The notes beneath the pieces are model-generated. The model was not told where the DNA came from. It saw nothing but the letters and a program-made list of their open reading frames with translations, and did not search any database. Below are positions 15,589 through 24,250 of a DNA stretch of 32,262 bases, piece by piece (within the stretch, counting starts at the first letter, position 1; the number at the start of each line of letters is the position of its first letter). The position numbers were made by a program, and so were the translations under genes. Source of the stretch: CAZOKZ01 sp964580585 (GTDB lineage: Bacteria; Sumerlaeota; Sumerlaeia; SLMS01; JAHLLQ01); contig CAZOKZ010000053.1 of assembly GCA_964580585.1 (NCBI GenBank), forward strand, positions 1 through 32,262, in the 5' to 3' direction.

Positions 15589-15840
15589 GGAAACACCTCC
15601 GAAGAAAAAATATCTACTCGTACGTATTTTATCATTCGCAAAGAACCTACACCCATGCCTGCTGTAATGAAAGGCGAAAAACATTCTCATCTTAAAACCC
15701 ACGACCGAGGAATTCATTGACCACTCTGGTTCCTTGGTATCTTATTTCAACATTCCAAGGTAATAACCCGATTGCTCTTTCAATATCCTCTCCGCAATCC
15801 AACATCGCGTCGGCACTCCATCCAAGGGACGGAAAGCACT

Positions 15841-18405
15841 ATGACATTCACTCATTTATTTCTCCCGAATTTCTCCCATAATGCGCTGCTTGCCTGCCTC
15901 ATTTCCCTCCTCCTGCTTTCCTTCACCCATCCCACTCCCGCCCAATTCAGCACCACCCCCAATCCGAACACCTGGATGACCGACAGGGAGGTGAATGATA
16001 TGGTCTATAACGGAGAGACGCTTTTTCTTGCGGGGGATTTCGCCTATGTTGGTCCTCCAACGGGTGGAGGTGTTCCCGTGGATATGGAAACGGGAAAACC
16101 TTGGGAGAATTTTGATCGTGTCCAAGGCCATGTCAATGCGTGCGCGTCAGATGGGAATGGAGGCTGGTTTATTGGTGGCGATTTTACAATGGTAGGTAAT
16201 TTGGAACGAAAAAGTCTTGCTCATATAAATGCTGATGGTTCCGTTGATGAAAACTGGAATCAAAGTGTGGATTATATCATAAACACAATTGCTGTATCGG
16301 AAACGATAGTTTATATTGGGGGATACTTTTTCGAGGTCGGGAATGTTAAGCAAAGTCATCTGGCAGCTTTGGATAAAACAACGGGAAATCTTCTTGCATG
16401 GGATCCAAAACCGGATGCTTCCATTTTAAACATCCAGATCGACGCCGATAGCATTTATATTTGTGGTGGATTTAAAACGATAGGAGGAAAAGCTCGCAAT
16501 TGGCTTGCAGAGCTTGATCGTTTGACCGGAATATCGACTGACTGGAATCCAAATCCAAATTACGTGGTGTATGAATTAGTTGTTATGGATGAATTGGTTT
16601 ATGCAGGAGGGAGATTCACACAGATTGGTGGGGAAAATAGAAACCTTTTAGCTGCAATTAATAAAGAAACCGGTTTCGCAACGGATTGGAATCCTAATAT
16701 TAATAATGGAAGTTATGTAGGCAATTCGATCCAGGCGTTGGCAATTAAAGATTCTATAATATATGTTGGTGGATCGTTTACTCATATCGGAGATATACAA
16801 CGTTATAATCTTGGAGCTGTTGATTTGGTCACTGGCTTGGCAACGGATTGGAATCCAGAGGCGGATGATTGGGTGTGGGATATCGCGATCCATGATTCAA
16901 CTGTTTATGTAGGAGGTTACCGTTTTTTTGAATTTGGCGGTGAATTGAGAAGCGGTGTTGCGGCGATAGATATTGATACTGGTTTAGAAACAGATTGGAA
17001 TCCAGGAACAAATCGTGGTGTGAGTGCAATCTCTATATCAGGTTCAACGATCTATCTTGGAGGCTGGTTTTCAAGCGTCGGAGGTGTTAAAAGAAACCAG
17101 CTCGTTGCGATAGACGCCACAACCGGTGCTCCAACCGAATGGGCGCCATTCAACACGCCGGAAGATTGGCGATTGCGTACCTTGGGTGTTGTAAACAGAC
17201 TAGGTTTATTCGATTCTTTTTTAGCCGTATTTGGGGGATTTACTTTCTGGCAAGACGATTTTCCATATTGGAGAAACTTATGGTTTTATAATGGAAATTC
17301 GGCCGAATGGTTGGACCTTGCTCCAAAAATTGGTCACATAGAAATCTTTTCTATCAATGGTTCCGACCTCTATTACACTGATCGACGTAAAAGTATCTCT
17401 GTTTGGAATATCGATACGAGGAACCAAAAATCGTGGGAACTAAATCCAAATGGTATGATTACAACGATGGAGGTTGAAGGTGGACTCATATATCTCGGTG
17501 GAAAATTTACCCAGATTGGTGGAAAATCACGAAACTATTTGGCCGCATTCGATCCAGTAGCCGGTATAATAACAGATTGGAATCCAAACGCCGATGGACC
17601 TATCGACGAGTTAAGTGTATTTGGCGATGCGCTTTTCGTTGCAGGGGAATTCGAGCATATCGGAAGCGAACCGCGTTTGAGCGCAGCGAAAATAGATATG
17701 CGTACAGGATTGCCCCATTCTTGGAAGTTACCATTAGAATTCGATGCGAATTACATTACGGCATTGCAGTCTGGCGTATATGTAGGTGGAACGATGGATT
17801 CCAATAGCTTTTATCAATATAATCTGATGGCGCTTGATCACGAATCTGGAAAAAGAAAGGGATGGAATGTCATTCTAACTTTTGAGTGGTCTCGTGATCC
17901 AATCTCATCTATTATTGAAACTGAGAATTCGCTTTATGTTGCTGGAGATATCATGAGAGTCAATGGAGTCCTTTGGGGGAATTTTGCCCAATTTGATCGA
18001 ATACCCGATACCACTCCCCCCATCTCCTCCGCCTCGGCTTCTGAATTAACACAATTCACTTCGCCGATTGCGGGCACTTACACGGCAGACGATGGCTTGG
18101 AAGGCAGTGGCGTGGATATTGTCGAATTGTACGCGCTCGAACCCGGAGGCGCGTGGGCGAATGCAGGTGTGGTGACCGGCGGCACATTCAGCTACGTGCC
18201 CTCGCGTTCGGGAGAAGATGCCAACGGCATCTATCATTTTGCGACCGTAGCAACCGATCTGGCGGGAAATCGGGAACCATCGCCTCTCGAATTGATGCTC
18301 GGCGACGTTAGTATCGTCGGCGATGTGCACATCGAGTTCATCGATTCATCCGAAACAACTGGCTCCGGCATTGCTGCGGTGGAAGATTGGATGATCTTGG
18401 AGTAG
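15841..18405 (+). CDS. Secreted delta-60-type beta-propeller repeat protein
   Basis: An 854-residue exported protein. Residues 1-34 form a signal peptide ending TPAQ. From about residue 40 to 715 I count 14 blade-like repeats of about 48 residues; each has IYVGGxFTxIGG, a xRNxLAAID segment, and (T)GxxTDWNPN. Blades 9 and 10 (about 460-535) are degenerate. Fourteen blades suggests two seven-bladed propellers. Similar repeats are known as delta-60 repeats. After TTPP (about 722) there is an Ig/fibronectin-like domain (YTADDGLEGSGVDIVELYAL ... HFATVATDLAGNREP) and a tail lacking a visible anchor. Function is not known; surface binding is a reasonable guess. Base composition is mosaic: the blades are AT-rich (23 of 60 G+C at 16681-16740) while both ends are GC-rich (35 of 60 at 18061-18120). 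The ATG at 15841 is favoured by the signal peptide. Confidence 0.85.
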   Translation: MTFTHLFLPNFSHNALLACLISLLLLSFTHPTPAQFSTTPNPNTWMTDREVNDMVYNGETLFLAGDFAYVGPPTGGGVPVDMETGKPWENFDRVQGHVNACASDGNGGWFIGGDFTMVGNLERKSLAHINADGSVDENWNQSVDYIINTIAVSETIVYIGGYFFEVGNVKQSHLAALDKTTGNLLAWDPKPDASILNIQIDADSIYICGGFKTIGGKARNWLAELDRLTGISTDWNPNPNYVVYELVVMDELVYAGGRFTQIGGENRNLLAAINKETGFATDWNPNINNGSYVGNSIQALAIKDSIIYVGGSFTHIGDIQRYNLGAVDLVTGLATDWNPEADDWVWDIAIHDSTVYVGGYRFFEFGGELRSGVAAIDIDTGLETDWNPGTNRGVSAISISGSTIYLGGWFSSVGGVKRNQLVAIDATTGAPTEWAPFNTPEDWRLRTLGVVNRLGLFDSFLAVFGGFTFWQDDFPYWRNLWFYNGNSAEWLDLAPKIGHIEIFSINGSDLYYTDRRKSISVWNIDTRNQKSWELNPNGMITTMEVEGGLIYLGGKFTQIGGKSRNYLAAFDPVAGIITDWNPNADGPIDELSVFGDALFVAGEFEHIGSEPRLSAAKIDMRTGLPHSWKLPLEFDANYITALQSGVYVGGTMDSNSFYQYNLMALDHESGKRKGWNVILTFEWSRDPISSIIETENSLYVAGDIMRVNGVLWGNFAQFDRIPDTTPPISSASASELTQFTSPIAGTYTADDGLEGSGVDIVELYALEPGGAWANAGVVTGGTFSYVPSRSGEDANGIYHFATVATDLAGNREPSPLELMLGDVSIVGDVHIEFIDSSETTGSGIAAVEDWMILE

Positions 18406-18459
18406 CGCGCCCGCCGGATTTCCATTGCCGACCCGAGCGCTGGACTTCATCACAATCCC

Positions 18460-20271
18460 ATGACCTCGCCCGTGCACAACATCCGCGAATTTCTGCGCCT
18501 GCTTCGGCGCGAGCGCGATCTGGTTGAAATTTCCGCGCCTGTTTCCGCCGATCAGGAAATCGCCGAAATCCATCGCCGAGTCATCGCTGCCAAAGGCCCC
18601 GCGTTGCTCTTTACCAACGTGCGGGGGAGCGATTTTCCCGTGGTGACCAACCTGTTCGGCACGTTGCGGCGCACGGAATTGGCGTTCGGGAGTCGCCCGG
18701 GCAATTTTGTGCGCCAAGCCGTGGACCTTGTTCACCACGCGATGCCGCCAACGGCAAAGACACTCTGGCAGGCCGCGCCGCTTGCCGCGCAAGCTCTGCG
18801 TATCGGGATGAAAAAAACGCGCCGCGCACCCGTTGCCACCGTCAGCGAAACGCCGAAGCTGACCCGCGTGCCGTTGCTCAAGCTTTGGCCCGAGGACGGC
18901 GGGCATTTCATGACGTTGCCGCTGGTGCTGACGCAAAGCCCGACGGACGGCAAATCGAATCTGGGCATGTACCGCATTCAGCGCTACGACGACCGGCGCA
19001 CAGGCATGCACTGGCAGATCGGTAAGGGGGGCGGCTTCCATTATGCCGAGGCCGAACGCTTGGGCAAGCCGTTGCCAGTGACGATTTTCGCGGGCGGTCC
19101 TCCCGCGTTGATTTTGTCGGCCATCGCGCCGTTGCCCGAAGGCGTTCCCGAGCTGATGCTCGCGTCGCTCCTGCTGGGCCAGCGCCTGCCCGTCGTGCGC
19201 CGTTCGGGTTGGCCGCATCCGTTGATCGCCGAAGCCGAGTTTGCGTTTCTCGGCCATGTGCCGCCGAAGAAACGCCGAGGCGAAGGCCCCTTTGGCGACC
19301 ACTACGGGTATTACAGCCTCAAACATCCGTACCCGGTGTTTCATTGTCGCCGGGTGCTACGTCGTCGCGATGCCATCTGGCCCGCGACAGTGGTGGGCAA
19401 GCCGCGCCAGGAAGACTTTTTTATCGGTGATTATCTCCAGGAACTTCTCAGCCCCCTGTTTCCGCTCGTGATGCCGTCGGTTCGCGCGTTGTGGAGCTAT
19501 GGGGAAACGGGTTTCCATTCGCTGGCTGCCGCCGTGGTGCACGACCGCTATCCGCGCGAAGCCATGGCGTCCGCGTTCCGCATTCTGGGCGAGGGACAAC
19601 TTTCGCTCACCAAATTCCTGCTCGTGACCGACGCGCCGATGGACTTGGGCGATTTCCCGCGCGTGCTCGAACACATCCTTGCGCGTTGCCATTGGGAGAC
19701 GGACCTCTTTGTGTTCGCGAACCTATCGATGGATACGCTCGATTACGCGGGCCCCGAGGTAAACAAAGGCAGCAAAGGCGTGCTGTTGGGCCTCGGCGAT
19801 GCGGTCCGCGAATTGCCCGGTGAATTCAGCGCCACGCCGTCGAGCGGTGTCAGCGACGTGCGCGTGTTTTGCCGCGGATGCCTGGTGGTGGGCGGGCCAG
19901 CTTATAAAACCGATCCCGATTTTGCCGACCGCGTAGCCAACGATCCCGCGTTTCGCGACTGGCCGCTTGTTGTGCTTTGCGACCGCCCGGCCCAGGCCGC
20001 CGCGTCACCCATTAACTTTCTTTGGACGGCATTTACCCGGTTTGAACCCGCTGCCGATTTGCATGCGGCGAGCAAACGCATCGTCCGCAATCACGTGGCA
20101 TTCGCTGGGCCGGTGGTGCTTGATGCGCGGATGAAGCCCTGGTATCCGGGCGAAGTGTTCGCCGCGCCGGAAATCGCTCGCCAAGTGGACGAACGCTGGC
20201 GCGAGTACTTCCCCGGCAGTCGTGTCGAAATGGGATCGAGCGATTTAGGCGATCTGACCCCGCATTCCTGA
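18460..20271 (+). CDS. UbiD family decarboxylase (prenylated-FMN dependent)
   Basis: A 603-residue enzyme of the UbiD family, which uses prenylated FMN to (de)carboxylate aromatic or unsaturated acids. Visible signatures are NLGMYRIQRYDDRRTGMHW (with the active-site Arg), PVTIFAGGPPALILSAIAPL, PEGVPELMLASLLLG, and the catalytic GEGPFGDHYGYY, identical in form to E. coli UbiD. At 603 residues it is longer than the ~497-residue E. coli UbiD and closer to the ~600-residue UbiD-like 'menaquinone biosynthesis decarboxylases' of anaerobes. A role in quinone synthesis is therefore possible but unproven. Its partner UbiX, needed to make prFMN, is not in the window. It starts 54 bases after the propeller gene but has high GC (40 of 60 at 18841-18900), typical of the host. 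Confidence 0.9.
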   Translation: MTSPVHNIREFLRLLRRERDLVEISAPVSADQEIAEIHRRVIAAKGPALLFTNVRGSDFPVVTNLFGTLRRTELAFGSRPGNFVRQAVDLVHHAMPPTAKTLWQAAPLAAQALRIGMKKTRRAPVATVSETPKLTRVPLLKLWPEDGGHFMTLPLVLTQSPTDGKSNLGMYRIQRYDDRRTGMHWQIGKGGGFHYAEAERLGKPLPVTIFAGGPPALILSAIAPLPEGVPELMLASLLLGQRLPVVRRSGWPHPLIAEAEFAFLGHVPPKKRRGEGPFGDHYGYYSLKHPYPVFHCRRVLRRRDAIWPATVVGKPRQEDFFIGDYLQELLSPLFPLVMPSVRALWSYGETGFHSLAAAVVHDRYPREAMASAFRILGEGQLSLTKFLLVTDAPMDLGDFPRVLEHILARCHWETDLFVFANLSMDTLDYAGPEVNKGSKGVLLGLGDAVRELPGEFSATPSSGVSDVRVFCRGCLVVGGPAYKTDPDFADRVANDPAFRDWPLVVLCDRPAQAAASPINFLWTAFTRFEPAADLHAASKRIVRNHVAFAGPVVLDARMKPWYPGEVFAAPEIARQVDERWREYFPGSRVEMGSSDLGDLTPHS

Positions 20272-20339
20272 TCGTATGTTCCTTGACCACTTCTTCGCCA
20301 TGTTCCAGCCTGAGTTATTCTTTTTTCAGGTAGGCAATC

Positions 20340-20888
20340 ATGGATCGCCCCACCTCCGTTATCACGTTTGGCGTGCTCAATATCATCATTGGCGGTATGG
20401 GAATTTGCTCGAATGCATTATTTGCATTCGATGTGATTACCGGTGGCGCTTCGCCTGCGGTGAACGACCAAACCGCAGACTTGATTTATACGAGCATATA
20501 TTTTGAAGGCTGGGCTGGATTGCATGGCATGCTCTCAGCCATCAACTCGCTGGTGCTTTTTATTTCGGGCATCGGATTGCTTTCAATGCAAGACTGGGGG
20601 CGGAAAGGATCGCTGATCTACGCCGCCAGTTCTCTCGTTACTGGTTTTTTCAGCGTGCTGATTCTCACCGGCATCATGTCTTCTGCCGCTGCCGAACAAG
20701 CCCAGGCAACAGGCGCTCCTTCCACTGCGCCGCCCATCCTGATGTTCGCAGGAATGACAGGTGCCTGTTGTTGCCTGACGAAAATCTATCCCTTTATCAT
20801 TCTAGGCGTGATGTTGCGTCCCCAATTCAAAGCGCATTTCCTGTCCGACGAACACTTTTATCCAAATCCTCCAAGCGGCGGGATTTGA
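20340..20888 (+). CDS. Hypothetical four-transmembrane protein
   Basis: I do not recognise this 182-residue protein. It has four hydrophobic segments: about residues 8-30 (VITFGVLNIIIGGMGICSNA), 60-82 (LHGMLSAINSLVLFISGIGL), 90-112 and 132-158. The last contains an unusual ACCC cysteine run. A polar loop between the first two segments is rich in Asp and Thr, and a short Pro-rich tail (YPNPPSGGI) ends the protein. The ATG at 20340 is preceded by AGGTAGGCA. It lies between the UbiD gene and a secreted protease on the same strand. Confidence 0.75.
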   Translation: MDRPTSVITFGVLNIIIGGMGICSNALFAFDVITGGASPAVNDQTADLIYTSIYFEGWAGLHGMLSAINSLVLFISGIGLLSMQDWGRKGSLIYAASSLVTGFFSVLILTGIMSSAAAEQAQATGAPSTAPPILMFAGMTGACCCLTKIYPFIILGVMLRPQFKAHFLSDEHFYPNPPSGGI

Positions 20889-20924
20889 ATGGGCTAAATT
20901 GATGGTGACGAATGATGATGCAGG

Positions 20925-20953
20925 ACGTCTTAGATTTTATTAAAACAAGACGC
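20925..20953. repeat. Short inverted repeat upstream of the subtilase gene
   Basis: CGTCTT (20925-20930) and AAGACG (about 20946-20951) face each other across an AT-rich 15-base loop between the membrane-protein stop and the protease start. It could be a weak hairpin terminator or leader structure; no U-run follows. Confidence 0.35.
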
Positions 20954-20977
20954 CCCCTTGGGAATAGGAGTATTCAA

Positions 20978-22084
20978 ATGAAATGGTATTTTCGATGCGC
21001 GATCACCGCGTTCGTTCTATTACCTACCGTAACGATTTCGGCTCAGAGCGAATCTCCTGTGGAGCTTCATGAAGATCTGAGAGGTGTCATTCTCACAATG
21101 AATGGCAAGGATCTTACCCAACTCGATCTTCGTGAAAGCGATCTGGCCAAAACAACGTTTGATAGTTTCACTCCATGGCCAACTTCCGATTTGATGCCAA
21201 ATGGTTTTGATCCTGAGGCGCTGATAGAACGGGGTAAGAATCCTGGGCTGGGAGTGCGGCAACTGCACAAGGATGGAATGACGGGCAAAGGCGTTCACGT
21301 TGCCATGATCGATCAACCCTTGTTGGAAAATCACATTGAATATCGTGACCAACTGGCTAGCTATACCACCATTCAAACCGGAGATGCTGGTCCTCAAATG
21401 CACGGCCCCGCTGTTGCGAGCATCCTGGCGGGAAAAACCTGCGGAGTCGCGCCCGAGGCGATTCTGCATTACTGGGCCATACCGATGTGGAAACGTGACT
21501 ATCAATATTATTGTGAGGCTCTCGAACAAATCCTCGAATACAACAAGGAGAAATCCTCCTCCGAACAAATTCGAATCGTTTCGGTATCCAAGGGGTTTGA
21601 CGTCAACGATCAAAACCTTGATCAATGGGAAACGTTACTTGATGAAGCAAAAGAGAACGGAGTCTATGTAGTTCATTGCTCGCGAAATATGTTTGGCGTT
21701 AATTGTCCGATCGATAAAGACCCTGATGTATCTGAACATTTTCAACTTTGCGAATTCTATTCTAAACCGACATATAATGAAACGGGTAAGCTTTTCGCTC
21801 CTATCGATAATCGGACAACAGCAAATCCCAAAGGAGAAGAAGCATATACATTTTGGAGCAAAGCTGGCTTGAGTTGGGGAGCGCCCTATATTGCTGGTGT
21901 GGCTGCGTTGGGCCTTCAAATCGATCCAAAATTAACCGAGAGCGAAATCGAGCAATTGCTCTACGAGTCGGGTTCCGATTTCCAGAACGGAAAACTGATT
22001 AACCCGGCAGGTTTTATTCATGCCGTCAAGGAACTGAAGGCGACGAAGCAAATCCAAAAATTGAACCGACCTAATTCAGGGTGA
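20978..22084 (+). CDS. Secreted subtilisin-like serine peptidase (S8 family)
   Basis: A 368-residue exported protease. Residues 1-22 form a signal peptide (MKWYFRCAITAFVLLP ... ISA). The S8 triad is visible in order: Asp in GKGVHVAMIDQPLLENHIEY, His in MHGPAVASILAGKTCGVAPE, and Ser in GLSWGAPYIAGVAALGLQI; the Asn of VVHCSRNMFG may serve the oxyanion hole. The region between signal peptide and Asp (about 23-100) could be a short propeptide. The Ser motif GLSWGAP departs from GTSMAxP, so activity or specificity may be unusual. The ATG at 20978 has AGGAG (20966-20970); an upstream in-frame ATG at 20912 would hide the signal peptide. The central part is AT-rich, as in the propeller gene. The gene ends at a strong hairpin shared with convergent apt. 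Confidence 0.85.
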   Translation: MKWYFRCAITAFVLLPTVTISAQSESPVELHEDLRGVILTMNGKDLTQLDLRESDLAKTTFDSFTPWPTSDLMPNGFDPEALIERGKNPGLGVRQLHKDGMTGKGVHVAMIDQPLLENHIEYRDQLASYTTIQTGDAGPQMHGPAVASILAGKTCGVAPEAILHYWAIPMWKRDYQYYCEALEQILEYNKEKSSSEQIRIVSVSKGFDVNDQNLDQWETLLDEAKENGVYVVHCSRNMFGVNCPIDKDPDVSEHFQLCEFYSKPTYNETGKLFAPIDNRTTANPKGEEAYTFWSKAGLSWGAPYIAGVAALGLQIDPKLTESEIEQLLYESGSDFQNGKLINPAGFIHAVKELKATKQIQKLNRPNSG

Positions 22085-22091
22085 ACATAAC

Positions 22092-22127
22092 GATAAGACC
22101 TCGGGAACGCATTTCCGAGGTCTTATC
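22092..22127. terminator. Bidirectional hairpin terminator between the subtilase gene and apt
   Basis: Perfect 13-base arms GATAAGACCTCGG (22092-22104) and CCGAGGTCTTATC (22115-22127) enclose a 10-base loop, lying between two convergent stop codons. No long U-tract follows on either side, so it may end transcripts with help or protect 3' ends. Confidence 0.8.
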
Positions 22128-22150
22128 CTATAAAGATACTATGTCGGAAA

Positions 22151-22672
22151 TTACTCGTCTTCCACCATCAATTCAGCGTGCACCTGGAAGCCCATTAATT
22201 TCGAGCGGCCCGGCAAAAATGCCAACTCGATCAATACCCAGATTTCATGAATTGCCGCACCGGTAGAGGCCACCAGTTCTGCCGAGGCTTCCAACGTTCC
22301 ACCAGTTGCCAGCAAATCGTCGATAATCACCACAAGGTCCGAGTCATTCATTGCATCCTTGTGCATTTCGATGGTCGCTTCGCCGTATTCCAGCGCGTAC
22401 GATTTTTGGATCGTGTCGGCAGGCAGTTTCCCTGCTTTGCGCACGGGAACGAATGCCGCGCCAATGGCGTGCGCCAACGCCGCGCCGAAAATAAAACCGC
22501 GCGATTCGATACCGACCACTTTCGTGATGCCCTTGCCTTCGTATCGGGCGACCAATCCGTCGATCACCGCTTTGAACGCTTCGGCATCGCCGAGCAACGT
22601 CGTGATATCCTTGAACTGAATGCCTTTCTTGGGAAAGTCCGGCACATTGCGAATTTTCGACATCAGGTCCAT
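22151..22672 (-). CDS. apt: Adenine phosphoribosyltransferase
   Basis: Salvages adenine to AMP using phosphoribosyl diphosphate, in the cytoplasm. The 173-residue product has the family start IRNVPDFPKKGIQFKDITTL, the central GIESRGFIFGAALAHAIGAA and FVPVRKAGKLP, and the PRPP-binding loop VVIIDDLLATGGTLEA. Length matches bacterial Apt. ATG 22672 (MDLMSKIRN) with GGGAGA upstream is preferred; ATG 22663 is possible and the frame stays open to 22783 without family similarity. It is monocistronic, divergent from the lipoprotein gene and convergent with the subtilase gene. Confidence 0.95.
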   Translation of the reverse strand: MDLMSKIRNVPDFPKKGIQFKDITTLLGDAEAFKAVIDGLVARYEGKGITKVVGIESRGFIFGAALAHAIGAAFVPVRKAGKLPADTIQKSYALEYGEATIEMHKDAMNDSDLVVIIDDLLATGGTLEASAELVASTGAAIHEIWVLIELAFLPGRSKLMGFQVHAELMVEDE

Positions 22673-22803
22673 GGGGTCGGGATCTCCCTGCGCGTATGAA
22701 ATGTTTGGATTCGAAAAACACCCAACTTTGCCGCGTGGAGAATTCCAGGGCAAGCAGGGATCAGTGAATCTCTTGCCCACCAAAATTCTAATTGTTAAAA
22801 ACC

Positions 22804-22817
22804 TTCATCTTTCATCC
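22804..22817. repeat. Degenerate TTCATCY heptad pair upstream of the lipoprotein gene
   Basis: TTCATCT (22804-22810) is followed by TTCATCC (22811-22817), just before CAGGAG. Unlike most copies in the window, it lies before a gene start rather than after a stop. Confidence 0.55.
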
Positions 22818-22834
22818 TACACAGGAGCACATCC

Positions 22835-23818
22835 ATGAAGGGAATCCTCCAGCTCGTCGCCGTTCTCACGTTGGTTCTCCTCACTGCCTGCCAATCCGTA
22901 CCGTTTCAAGGCGCGCTTCATACCGGTCAAACGCCGGGGAATGCCGCCGATCTAGCCATTTCAAACACACACCACTATCTGGCCGCTACCAACCCGACTG
23001 AGAACAGTGTCTCGCTCTTTTTAATCGACAACGAAGAGAACCGGGTAGATCTCGATGCCCTGGACGAAATCCAGCCCATCACGCTCGATGTTTCCGCTTG
23101 GGGCACCCCCGTAGCAGTTGATTTTGGCCCGGGTCTTGAGCACGGAGACGCCCTGTACATTCTCGCAAATGATGGCGCGAAAACCAATCTCGTGCGCGTT
23201 TATGTTTCTGGACGTATCAGCGTCGGTTTGCCCGAAAAAATCGCCGAACGCGAAGGCCCCGTTGGCCTGCATTCGTTTCCCGACGAAATGCTGCTCACCG
23301 AAGGCAATCGCGAGCCTGCTCAAGATGCCGTGCGCCAGCGACTGATCGATAATGGTTTCTTCGAGGGCGATGAGATTGCCGCCGTGGGAATCGAAAAACC
23401 TCGCGGCTACATCGCGGCTGTCTTCGAAGGGCCAAACCCCTTGCCCACGCTCTACCACATCGATCGGGAAAACCAGGAAGCGCCCGTTATCTCGCCGATT
23501 GCAGGCGACATTCTGGAAACCATTTCACCCCTTGCGGTTCACGTACCCGACGCTCAGCAACGACGAGTTGCCGACGTGCTGTTTTTCGGTTTCGAGGACC
23601 GCGATCTGCTGGTCGCCAGTTTCTACAACGCCAACACCGTTGCCATCCTGCGCCGCTCAAACGAAAGCGATCCATGGGAACTCGTGCGGTTGCTCACCAT
23701 GCCACGTCCCAACGGACTTGCCTTTGACTATCCCAGCCACCTGCTTTTTGTTGGGTGCGAAGGCGACGCCCAAGTGCGCGTATTTGACTTGAGAAGCGAC
23801 GAAATCGGATTCTTCTAA
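22835..23818 (+). CDS. Putative lipoprotein, possibly beta-propeller-like
   Basis: A 327-residue protein with a short basic start, a hydrophobic core and lipobox LTAC, so it should be exported and lipid-anchored. The rest is predicted beta-rich with repeated phrases such as LAISNTHHYLAATNPTENSV, DLLVASFYNANTVAILRRS and GLAFDYPSHLLFVGCEGDAQ then VRVFDLR. These resemble YVTN/YncE-type propeller blades, but the repeat is too loose to assign a family. Function is unknown. The ATG at 22835 has CAGGAG 8 bases upstream. It is divergent from apt and converges on the DUF503 gene with only 7 bases between the ends. Confidence 0.75.
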   Translation: MKGILQLVAVLTLVLLTACQSVPFQGALHTGQTPGNAADLAISNTHHYLAATNPTENSVSLFLIDNEENRVDLDALDEIQPITLDVSAWGTPVAVDFGPGLEHGDALYILANDGAKTNLVRVYVSGRISVGLPEKIAEREGPVGLHSFPDEMLLTEGNREPAQDAVRQRLIDNGFFEGDEIAAVGIEKPRGYIAAVFEGPNPLPTLYHIDRENQEAPVISPIAGDILETISPLAVHVPDAQQRRVADVLFFGFEDRDLLVASFYNANTVAILRRSNESDPWELVRLLTMPRPNGLAFDYPSHLLFVGCEGDAQVRVFDLRSDEIGFF

Positions 23819-23825
23819 GGTCTTC

Positions 23826-24107
23826 CTACAGCCACTGCTGATTCACACCTGTGACCACCACATCGAACCGCGTCTCGATTTCATTCAAGACGCGGTTCAT
23901 CGTTTCTTCCGTCCGATTACGCAACGTGCAAACCGTTACCACGGCCAGCGTTGCCAATTGCCACTTGTCCTGATGATCCACCTCGGCCACCGAGACGTTG
24001 TATTGCGTGCGCAACCGATCGACGATGCTCTTGATCGACGAACGCTTGTCTTTCAGCGAATGCGCCGATGGAATGTGTAGATCGATTTCGAGTAAAAGAA
24101 TGTGCAT
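23826..24107 (-). CDS. DUF503 (YlxP-like) family protein
   Basis: A 93-residue protein with the DUF503 pattern: MHILLLEIDLHIPSAHSLKD then KRSSIKSIVDRLRTQYNVSVAEVD, WQLATLAVVTV and a C-terminal amphipathic helix. Length equals the family norm. YlxP-type proteins often sit near nusA-infB-rbfA and are thought to help ribosome biogenesis or translation, but a firm role is lacking. Here it lies downstream of rpoBC, beyond the terminator and a heptad inverted repeat. No good Shine-Dalgarno sequence precedes the ATG; open frame to 24161 runs into the heptads and is ignored. Confidence 0.85.
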   Translation of the reverse strand: MHILLLEIDLHIPSAHSLKDKRSSIKSIVDRLRTQYNVSVAEVDHQDKWQLATLAVVTVCTLRNRTEETMNRVLNEIETRFDVVVTGVNQQWL

Positions 24108-24125
24108 GGGAAAATTTAGAAAAGA

Positions 24126-24149
24126 ATGAAGGATGAGGGATGAAGGATG
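24126..24149 (+). repeat. GGATGAA heptad tract between the DUF503 gene and rpoC, left arm
   Basis: Contains GAAGGATGAGGGATGAAGG. The 13 bases at 24126-24138 are the exact reverse complement of 24234-24246, so with the right copy it forms an inverted pair enclosing about 95 bases that hold no gene. Confidence 0.75.
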
Positions 24150-24233
24150 GTGTTTAACCAATAACGATTTGTGTAAATATCCATTATCGCCGTTCGCTTC
24201 GACGAAAAAGCATCATTCCAAATGTTGGCTTTT

Positions 24234-24250
24234 CCTCATCCTTCATCCTT
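24234..24250 (-). repeat. GGATGAA heptad tract after the rpoC terminator, right arm
   Basis: CCTCATCCTTCATCCTT on the plus strand. On the minus strand it follows the rpoC terminator U-tract directly. It pairs with 24126-24138. Confidence 0.75.
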
